DNA of 64,000 nt, from positions 166,289-230,288 of the forward strand of contig CAUEYX010000003.1 of NCBI GenBank assembly GCA_959022495.1, in the 5' to 3' direction. This DNA comes from an uncultured Lachnospiraceae bacterium (GTDB lineage Bacteria; Bacillota; Clostridia; Lachnospirales; Lachnospiraceae). A model generated the notes under the pieces. That model did not search any database. It saw nothing but the letters and a program-made list of their open reading frames with translations, and had not been told where the DNA came from. Position numbers and translations under genes: made by a program. This document shows positions 57,881 through 64,000 of this stretch, in pieces (the first letter of the stretch is position 1; every line of letters starts with the position of its first letter).

Positions 57881-59908
57881 ATGACAGGAAAAGCGGACAG
57901 TAAAAATCAGGATAACATGCAGCGGATGCGGGAACTGGTGGATCTTCTGAACCGGGCGCGCCGTGCCTATGAGCAGGAAGATACAGAGATTATGAGCAAC
58001 TATGAGTATGACAGGCTCTACGATGAGCTGCTCAGCCTGGAGAAGGAACTGAATACAACGCTCGCTGCCAGCCCTACGGTCAACGTGGGGTACGAAGTCT
58101 TAAGTGAACTGCCAAAAGAACGCCATGAGAGGCCCATGCTCTCTCTGGATAAGACAAAGGACACGGCAAGGCTCAAAGAATTTCTGGGGGATCAGAAAGG
58201 GATGATCTCCTGGAAACTGGACGGTCTGACCATTGTCCTCACATACAGGGACGGCACGCTTGAAAAGGCGGTGACCAGAGGAAGTGGTGAAGAGGGTGAG
58301 GTGGTAACCAGCAATGCCAGAGTGTTCCAGAACCTCCCTCTGCACATTCCGTATCAGGGCGAGCTTGTCTTAAGAGGCGAGGCGGTGATTTCTTATAAAG
58401 ATTTTGATAAAATTAATGAGGAGATCGGGGACGCGGACGCGAAATATAAAAATCCCAGGAATCTGTGCAGCGGTTCTGTGCGCCAGCTGAACAATGAGAT
58501 CACGGCAAAACGGAAGGTCCGGTTCTATGCGTTTACCCTCGTGAGCGCGGATGATGTGGATTTCCATAACTCGCGGCTGTACCAAATGAAATGGTTAGAA
58601 GAGCAGGGATTTGACGTGGTAGAGAACCATGCGGTCACAGGGGAGACGGTCGATGCGGAAGTTGAGTGGTTTGCCCGCCATATTGAGGCAAATGAAGTGC
58701 CATCTGACGGGCTGGTACTCATTTATGACGATATTGCGTACGGGAGGTCACTCGGAGCAACGGCAAAGTTTCCGCGGGATTCGATTGCCTTTAAATGGGC
58801 GGATGAGATCCGGGAGACTACGCTTAAGGAGATCGAGTGGAGCCCTTCCAGGACAGGGCTGATTAACCCGGTGGCTGTCTTTGAGCCGGTGGAACTGGAG
58901 GGAACAACAGTAAGCCGGGCCAGTGTGCACAATATCAGCATTATGGAGGAGCTGGAACTTGGAGCCGGAGACAGGATCACTGTGTATAAGGCGAACATGA
59001 TTATCCCACAGATCGCGGAGAACCTGACACGCAGCGGGGTAAAAGACATACCAAAGGTCTGTCCGGTGTGCGGGGGAGAGACCCGGATTTCCATGGAAAA
59101 CGAGACAAAGACACTGTACTGTATGAATCCAAAATGCCAGGCCAAGCATGTGAAAATGTTCGCGCTCTTTGTGAGCCGTGACGCTATGAACATCGAGGGA
59201 CTGTCTGAGGCGACGCTGGAGAAGTTCATTATAAACGGGTATGTAAAAGACTTGACGGACCTCTTCCATCTGGACCGATGCGCAGAAGAAATCAAAGGCA
59301 TGGAGGGATTTGGGGAGAAGTCCTTTGAGAATCTCCAGACAAGCATAAAAAACGCGAGGACGACCACACTGCCGCGGCTGGTATACAGCTTGGGAATCCC
59401 CAATATCGGGATCGCGAACGCGAAGGTGATCTGCCGGGCACTTGGCAATGATCCTCAGCGGGTGCTTGATGCAACGATGGAAGAGCTGGATGAGATTCCG
59501 GGTGTGGGGGATGTGATTGCCAGAACTTATGTGGAGTATTTTTCAGACCAGGAACATAGAGACGTGTTCCGCCGCCTTCTTGATGAAGTTACGATTCCCC
59601 GGGAGGAGCAGGCGGAGGACAGCCAGAAGTTTGCGGGAGTGAATTTCGTGGTTACAGGCAGTGTGACGCATTTTACCAGCCGGGCGGAAGTGAAGGAAGA
59701 GATCGAGAAGAGGGGCGGCAAAGTGACGGGCAGTGTGACGTCAAAAACCAATTATCTGATCAACAATGATATCACTTCCTCATCAGCGAAAAATAAAAAG
59801 GCAAAAGAACTTGGGATTCCGATTATATCTGAGGAAGAGTTCCTGGGGATGCTGGATGAGGAAAAAAGGCGGGAAATATCAGGGCCAGCGGCGCCCGGTG
59901 GAATGTGA
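57881..59908 (+). CDS. ligA: NAD-dependent DNA ligase
   Basis: A 675-residue enzyme that seals nicks in replication and repair. Domains: Ia region (YDRLYDELLSLEKEL), adenylation domain with the lysine K112 in SWKLDGL, OB domain, zinc finger with four cysteines (CPVCGG and YCMNPKCQAKH), helix-hairpin-helix repeats (GIPNIGIANAKVIC, IPGVGDVIARTYV) and a C-terminal BRCT domain (GVNFVVTGSVTHFTSRAEVKEEIEKRGGKVTGSVTSKT in part). ATG at 57881 is preceded by GGGAGGAAATT. Full length. Not essential neighbours: pseudouridine synthase upstream, DUF1538 gene downstream. Confidence 0.96.
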   Translation: MTGKADSKNQDNMQRMRELVDLLNRARRAYEQEDTEIMSNYEYDRLYDELLSLEKELNTTLAASPTVNVGYEVLSELPKERHERPMLSLDKTKDTARLKEFLGDQKGMISWKLDGLTIVLTYRDGTLEKAVTRGSGEEGEVVTSNARVFQNLPLHIPYQGELVLRGEAVISYKDFDKINEEIGDADAKYKNPRNLCSGSVRQLNNEITAKRKVRFYAFTLVSADDVDFHNSRLYQMKWLEEQGFDVVENHAVTGETVDAEVEWFARHIEANEVPSDGLVLIYDDIAYGRSLGATAKFPRDSIAFKWADEIRETTLKEIEWSPSRTGLINPVAVFEPVELEGTTVSRASVHNISIMEELELGAGDRITVYKANMIIPQIAENLTRSGVKDIPKVCPVCGGETRISMENETKTLYCMNPKCQAKHVKMFALFVSRDAMNIEGLSEATLEKFIINGYVKDLTDLFHLDRCAEEIKGMEGFGEKSFENLQTSIKNARTTTLPRLVYSLGIPNIGIANAKVICRALGNDPQRVLDATMEELDEIPGVGDVIARTYVEYFSDQEHRDVFRRLLDEVTIPREEQAEDSQKFAGVNFVVTGSVTHFTSRAEVKEEIEKRGGKVTGSVTSKTNYLINNDITSSSAKNKKAKELGIPIISEEEFLGMLDEEKRREISGPAAPGGM

Positions 59909-59945
59909 GGCATACAGTTAAGCAGACAGAGAAAGGCAGGTAAGT

Positions 59946-61505
59946 GTGAATTTAAAAACAGAGGGAATCAGAGAGAAATTAAAGGAAAAATTAAGGGAGA
60001 AACTGGACGAAACGCTGAAGGCGGTGCTGCCGATTATTGGGATTGTGCTCGTTTTGTGCTTTACAATTGCGCCTCTTGAACCGGGAATCCTTCTGGCATT
60101 TCTTCTGGGGGCGGTGCTGCTGATTGTGGGAATGATGTTTTTTACCCTGGGGGTCGATATGTCTATGACGCCCATCGGCGAAAATGTGGGAACCTGTATG
60201 ACCCGGACAAAGAAATTGTGGGTCATGGTGCTGCTGAGTTTTATACTCGGATTTATTGTCACCATATCGGAGCCGGACCTGCAGGTGCTGGCAGAACAAG
60301 TCCCGGCAGTGCCGAATCTGGTGCTGGTGCTCTCGGTCGCTTTTGGCGTGGGGCTTTTTCTAGTGGCGGCCCTGCTCAGGATGCTCTTCAATATTACGCT
60401 TGCGCACATGCTGATTGTGCTGTACATCATTGTATTTGCCCTGGCTTTTCTCGTGCCGGGAGACTTTATAGCAGTAGCGTTTGACGCGGGAGGAGTGACA
60501 ACAGGGCCGATGACCGTGCCTTTTATCATGTCGCTGGGAATTGGTATCTCTGCGATCCGAAGCGATGAGAGGGCGGAGGATGACAGTTTCGGGCTAGTGG
60601 CCCTGTCTTCTGTAGGGCCGGTCCTGTCCGTGCTCGTGCTCAGCCTGATCTACCAGCCTGAGAGCGCGCAGTATGTGCCGGACCAGATACCTGAGATCCA
60701 TGATTCTGTACAATTGTGGAAGCTCTTTGCGGAAGAATTCCCCGTGTATATGAAAGAGATGGCGCTGTCCCTTCTGCCTATTATTGTGTTCTTTGTCATT
60801 TTTCAGATTATATTTAAAAGGATGCAGAGGAGGATGCTGATCAGGACTGCTGTTGGAATGGCCTATACTTATGCCGGTCTGGTGCTTTTCCTTACCGGCG
60901 TGAATGCGGGATTTATGCCTGCCGGAAATTATCTGGGGCAGGTGCTCGCGGACAATCCTTACCGCTGGGTGATTGTGCCGGTTGGCATGGTGATCGGATA
61001 TTTTATCGTCCGCGCGGAGCCGGCAGTGTTTGTCCTGACCCATCAGGTGGAGGATATTACATCCGGCGCCATCGGCGCGGATGCCATGAGCCTGAGTCTT
61101 TCCATTGGAGCCGCGGTTTCCCTTGGGCTGGCCATGACCCGGGTGCTGACGGGAATTTCAGTTTTGTGGTTTGTAATTCCGGGCTATGCGGCGGCTCTGG
61201 CGCTCTCGTTTTTTGTGCCGAAGATATTTACGGCGATCGCGTTTGACTCAGGAGGTGTGGCGTCCGGCCCGATGACAGCGACTTTCCTGCTCCCCTTTGC
61301 AATCGGTGCCTGTGTAAGTGTGGGCGGGGATATTGTCACGGATGGCTTCGGCGTGGTGGCTATGGTGGCCATGACGCCCCTGATCACGATACAGATCTTA
61401 GGTCTTGTATACAGGTTCCGCTCCAGACATATGGAAGAAGCGGCGGCAGAAGAGAAAGAAACAGCAGCTGTACAGACTGCGGATGATGAAATTATAGAGC
61501 TTTAA
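59946..61505 (+). CDS. DUF1538 integral membrane protein (internally duplicated)
   Basis: A 519-residue membrane protein with about 12-14 hydrophobic segments and an internal duplication: AVAFDAGGVTTGPMTVPFIMSLGIG in the first half matches AIAFDSGGVASGPMTATFLLPFAIG in the second (both DUF1538). Each half carries a D-x-G-G-V-x-x-G-P-M-T motif within a membrane region, suggesting two-fold pseudo-symmetry as in many transporters. Start is a GTG at 59946 with AGGCAGGTAAGT upstream. The following gene, 10 bases away, encodes a P-II-like protein, so the pair may be a transporter with its regulator (inference). Substrate unknown. Confidence 0.88.
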   Translation: MNLKTEGIREKLKEKLREKLDETLKAVLPIIGIVLVLCFTIAPLEPGILLAFLLGAVLLIVGMMFFTLGVDMSMTPIGENVGTCMTRTKKLWVMVLLSFILGFIVTISEPDLQVLAEQVPAVPNLVLVLSVAFGVGLFLVAALLRMLFNITLAHMLIVLYIIVFALAFLVPGDFIAVAFDAGGVTTGPMTVPFIMSLGIGISAIRSDERAEDDSFGLVALSSVGPVLSVLVLSLIYQPESAQYVPDQIPEIHDSVQLWKLFAEEFPVYMKEMALSLLPIIVFFVIFQIIFKRMQRRMLIRTAVGMAYTYAGLVLFLTGVNAGFMPAGNYLGQVLADNPYRWVIVPVGMVIGYFIVRAEPAVFVLTHQVEDITSGAIGADAMSLSLSIGAAVSLGLAMTRVLTGISVLWFVIPGYAAALALSFFVPKIFTAIAFDSGGVASGPMTATFLLPFAIGACVSVGGDIVTDGFGVVAMVAMTPLITIQILGLVYRFRSRHMEEAAAEEKETAAVQTADDEIIEL

Positions 61506-61515
61506 GAGGTAGAAT

Positions 61516-62196
61516 ATGAGTGAGATATATATGCTGATGACGATAACGAAACGGGCGATGGAACGGCAGCTTCTGGCGTGCTATGAACGGAACAGCCTTT
61601 CCGCTGTGTTCTGGACACTGGCGCGGGGGACGGCGGACAGTGAGATTCTTGACTGTCTCGGTCTGGATCTGACAGAGAAAATTGTTACCATTGCGGTTGT
61701 GTCTGACGATACATGGAAGGATGTAAAAAGAGATATGGAAGACAGCCTGCAGATTGATGTGCCGGGGATGGGGATTGCATTTCTCGTCCCAGTGTCCAGC
61801 GTAGGCGGAAAAAAAGTATTTCAGTTCCTTTTAGACGGACAGCCTTATGAAAAAGAAGAGGAGAATGTGATGAAAAATACAAAATATGAATTAATCATCG
61901 TAATCGCGAACCAGGGATACAGCGAAGAGGTGATGGATGCTGCCAGGGCGCAGGGAGCAGGCGGAGGGACGGTCATCCACGCAAAGGGCACAGGACTTGA
62001 AAAAGCGGAGAAATTCCTCGGTGTCTCCATCGCGGATGAAAAAGAGATGATTCTGATTGTGGCGAAATCAGAGATGAAAAATGCCATTATGCGTTCCATT
62101 ATGGAAAATGCCGGTCTTGAGAGCAGGGTGAAATCTGTTGTCTTTTCTCTTCCCGTGACAGATACGGCAGGACTGAGGCTCCAGGAATTCCATTGA
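61516..62196 (+). CDS. P-II-like regulatory protein (two ferredoxin-like domains)
   Basis: A 226-residue protein with two ferredoxin-like halves (about 1-110 and 118-226), each resembling a P-II/GlnB subunit. The second half has YELIIVIANQGYSEEVMDAARAQGAGGGTVIHAKGTG and DEKEMILIVAKSEMKNAIMRSI, close to P-II-like proteins paired with DUF1538. The tyrosine of the GlnB T loop is not visible. Proteins of this type bind nucleotides and dock on transporters; here it probably controls the DUF1538 protein (inference). ATG with AGAGGTAGAAT, 10 bases after the upstream stop. Confidence 0.8.
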   Translation: MSEIYMLMTITKRAMERQLLACYERNSLSAVFWTLARGTADSEILDCLGLDLTEKIVTIAVVSDDTWKDVKRDMEDSLQIDVPGMGIAFLVPVSSVGGKKVFQFLLDGQPYEKEEENVMKNTKYELIIVIANQGYSEEVMDAARAQGAGGGTVIHAKGTGLEKAEKFLGVSIADEKEMILIVAKSEMKNAIMRSIMENAGLESRVKSVVFSLPVTDTAGLRLQEFH

Positions 62197-62243
62197 CAGG
62201 GCGGCAGCCGGAAAATACGGAGAAAGTGTTTAGAAAAAGTTCA

Positions 62244-62273
62244 TTGGTATAAGAGATGCAGGTGTACTATAAT
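62244..62273 (+). promoter_or_regulatory. Promoter of the second clpX
   Basis: TTGGTA (62244-62249), an 18-base spacer and consensus TATAAT (62268-62273), about 75 bases before the ATG at 62349. Confidence 0.65.
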
Positions 62274-62348
62274 AAAAAGCATCCGGGGATCAGATTTTAG
62301 AGGAAAAGCGGACTCCGGAAATGTTGAATGTATAGAAGGGGACAATTT

Positions 62349-63869
62349 ATGTCAGATCAGAATTTCATCATTGAAGATGAGGAAGATAAAGAAAAAAATA
62401 AAGAAACCATCATGGAACAGGGTGATTCCGGCCACACAGAAAATGAGGGGGACGGCGGCAGCGCGCCTTCCTCTGAAATAGCACGTGATGAGATCGCTGC
62501 TGCGGAAATAAAGGAAGAAGACAAAGACGATGAGTACGAGAAGATCTGTTTTATCTGCCACCGTCCGGAGAGCGTGACGGGGAAGATGATCGATCTTCCG
62601 AACAATATCACTGTGTGCCCGGACTGTATGCAGAAGAGCTTTGACGCCATGACAAGCGGGGCGGTGGACTTAAACCGTCTTATGAATACACCGGGCGTCC
62701 AGTTTTTCAACATGTCGGACCTGGAAAACATGCAGCCCAGACAGCAGAAGATTAAAAAGAAGAAAGAGAAACCCAAAGAGTTCCATCAGCTTGACATCAA
62801 GAAAATTCCGGCTCCCCATAAAATTAAGGCGAGGCTGGACGAGTATGTCGTAGGACAGGAATATGCGAAAAAGGCTATGTCCGTGGCAGTATATAACCAT
62901 TATAAAAGGGTTGCGGCGGGCGCGGCGGATGATATTGAGATTGAGAAATCCAACATGCTTATGATCGGGCCTACGGGAAGCGGGAAGACTTATCTCGTCA
63001 AGACACTGGCCCGCCTTCTGGACGTGCCGCTGGCGATTACGGACGCCACGTCCTTGACAGAGGCGGGATACATAGGGGATGACATCGAGAGCGTCGTATC
63101 CAAGCTGCTTGCCGCGGCGGACAATGACGTGGAGAAAGCGGAGCAGGGAATCATTTTTATCGATGAGATTGACAAGATCGCCAAGAAGCAGAACTCAAAC
63201 CAGAGAGATGTAAGCGGGGAGTCCGTTCAGCAGGGGATGCTCAAGCTCCTGGAGGGCAGTGACGTTGAGGTTCCGGTGGGCGCGAACAGCAAAAACGCAA
63301 TGGTGCCGCTCACTACGGTGAATACGAAGAATATCCTCTTTATCTGCGCGGGCGCGTTTCCGGACCTGGAAGAGATTATTAAAGAAAGACTGAAAAAGAA
63401 GACTTCGATGGGATTTAACGCAGAACTAAAAGATAAGTACGATCATGACAAGGAAATTCTCTCCAAAGTGACGGTGGAGGATTTAAGAAAGTTCGGCATG
63501 ATCCCGGAGTTCCTCGGCCGTCTGCCGGTGATATTTACTCTGAAAGGCCTGGATAAGGATATGCTGGTTAAGATCCTGAAAGAGCCGAAAAACGCGATCC
63601 TGAAGCAGTATCAGAAGCTTCTGGCGCTGGATGAGGTACGTCTGGACTTTAACGACGGAGCCCTGGAGTCCATCGCGGAAAAAGCGATGAAAAGAGATAC
63701 AGGAGCCCGTGCGCTGCGCGCAATCATTGAGGAATTCATGCTGGATATTATGTATGAGATCCCCAAGGATGACAGCATCGGGGAAGTGATTATCACCAGA
63801 GAGTACATCGAAGGAACCGGGGGACCGGTGATCCGGCTCAGAGGACAGGAAGTGCCGCTCTTAGGGTGA
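62349..63869 (+). CDS. Divergent second ClpX-type AAA+ unfoldase
   Basis: A 506-residue ClpX paralogue of the gene at 23298. It has a long acidic N-terminal extension (1-62, many D/E), a zinc domain CFIC...CPDC (C67, C70, C90, C93), a basic linker (KIKKKKEKPKE), Walker A GPTGSGKT (207-214), pore loop GYIG (240-243) and Walker B GIIFIDEID. Two ClpX landmarks differ: the RKH loop position reads GANSKNAMV (311-319), so RKH is missing, and the ClpP-docking IGF is MGF (354-356). It should still be an ATP-driven unfoldase; substrate choice and ClpP partnership may differ from ClpX1. The stop is directly against palindromic element C. ATG at 62349, site AAGGGG. Confidence 0.9.
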   Translation: MSDQNFIIEDEEDKEKNKETIMEQGDSGHTENEGDGGSAPSSEIARDEIAAAEIKEEDKDDEYEKICFICHRPESVTGKMIDLPNNITVCPDCMQKSFDAMTSGAVDLNRLMNTPGVQFFNMSDLENMQPRQQKIKKKKEKPKEFHQLDIKKIPAPHKIKARLDEYVVGQEYAKKAMSVAVYNHYKRVAAGAADDIEIEKSNMLMIGPTGSGKTYLVKTLARLLDVPLAITDATSLTEAGYIGDDIESVVSKLLAAADNDVEKAEQGIIFIDEIDKIAKKQNSNQRDVSGESVQQGMLKLLEGSDVEVPVGANSKNAMVPLTTVNTKNILFICAGAFPDLEEIIKERLKKKTSMGFNAELKDKYDHDKEILSKVTVEDLRKFGMIPEFLGRLPVIFTLKGLDKDMLVKILKEPKNAILKQYQKLLALDEVRLDFNDGALESIAEKAMKRDTGARALRAIIEEFMLDIMYEIPKDDSIGEVIITREYIEGTGGPVIRLRGQEVPLLG

Positions 63870-63870
63870 G

Positions 63871-64000
63871 AAATCTGGATTTGCCGGGGAGACTCACAGG
63901 GGCAGCGGCAAATCGGACGAAAACTTCGGAGCGGATTTTTGAAGCCGTATTCTGCGCGGGGGTGTGGGTGGCTTCGGTTCCGCTCCATGGAACAAGAAAA
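63871..64000. repeat. Palindromic repeat element, copy C (cut by window end)
   Basis: Starts one base after the TGA of the second clpX with GAAATCTGGATTTGCCGGGG and continues to the window end. It matches, in inverted orientation, the right side of copy A: AAATCGGACGAAAACTTCGG, GTATTCTGCGCGGGG and GGCTTCGGTTCCGCTC are shared. The other end lies outside the window. Confidence 0.8.

Overview
The window looks like a chromosomal segment of a Gram-positive, spore-forming anaerobe of the Clostridia, most likely a gut Lachnospiraceae. The reasons are strong AGGAGG-type ribosome sites, GTG/TTG starts, spore-coat and spore-lytic genes, rubredoxin, proteins of lachnospiral families (DUF5688, DUF5721, DHHW, YqeG), sortase-anchored surface proteins and moderate GC. 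No phage, transposase, CRISPR array or rRNA was seen. Species is not determinable by eye.

Layout. 1-8400: end of pheT, queA, a C39-type secreted peptidase, a LysM-GH18 spore-cortex type hydrolase, a membrane-anchored amidase, a chorismate mutase-shikimate kinase fusion, yqeG and efp. 8.6-12.7 kb: a DUF5688 gene translationally coupled to a large SpaA-type surface adhesin. 12.8-17.6 kb: tRNA-Arg(CCG), a YtrA-type GntR/ABC operon with a perfect operator palindrome, nfo, a 664-bp palindromic repeat element, an XRE regulator and a CYTH protein. 17.8-21.1 kb: a DJ-1 protein, then a secreted phosphoesterase with cohesin-like and dockerin-like parts next to a membrane-anchored cohesin-like protein. 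21.2-29.2 kb: the protein quality-control cluster tig-clpP-clpX-lon-ysxC, then an AI-2E family transporter and rubredoxin. 29.2-35 kb: a YczE-like membrane protein, a COG2509 flavoprotein, a STAND-type NTPase and an overlapping HAD phosphatase. 35-47.3 kb: two small coat proteins, a gamma-Glu-GABA hydrolase, an M19 dipeptidase, a hairpin-rich tandem repeat before a uracil/xanthine permease, a second C39-type protein, proB, a YbaK-type deacylase, a LysR regulator, a dicarboxylate/amino-acid symporter, ppk, a second palindromic element and a DUF5721 gene. 47.6-53 kb: a 1767-residue cell-wall-anchored glycoside hydrolase (GH36/27-like core). 53.1-57.1 kb: an SGNH-DUF4358-MBOAT-DHHW operon, probably for O-acylation of a cell-surface polymer. 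57-64 kb: a pseudouridine synthase, ligA, a DUF1538 membrane protein with a P-II-like partner, a divergent second ClpX, and a third palindromic element cut by the window edge.

The most unusual observations are: (1) a dispersed family of palindromic, terminal-inverted-repeat elements sitting on gene stop codons, with a compensatory base change between copies; (2) a tandem array of hairpin modules, also with compensatory changes, upstream of the nucleobase permease; (3) a second ClpX lacking the RKH loop and with an altered IGF loop; (4) a STAND NTPase overlapping a HAD gene; (5) a DUF1538/P-II pair; (6) a terminator hairpin that buries the Shine-Dalgarno of the LysM-GH18 gene. Start codons were chosen from ribosome-binding sites and family lengths; function assignments come from motif recognition, not database searches.
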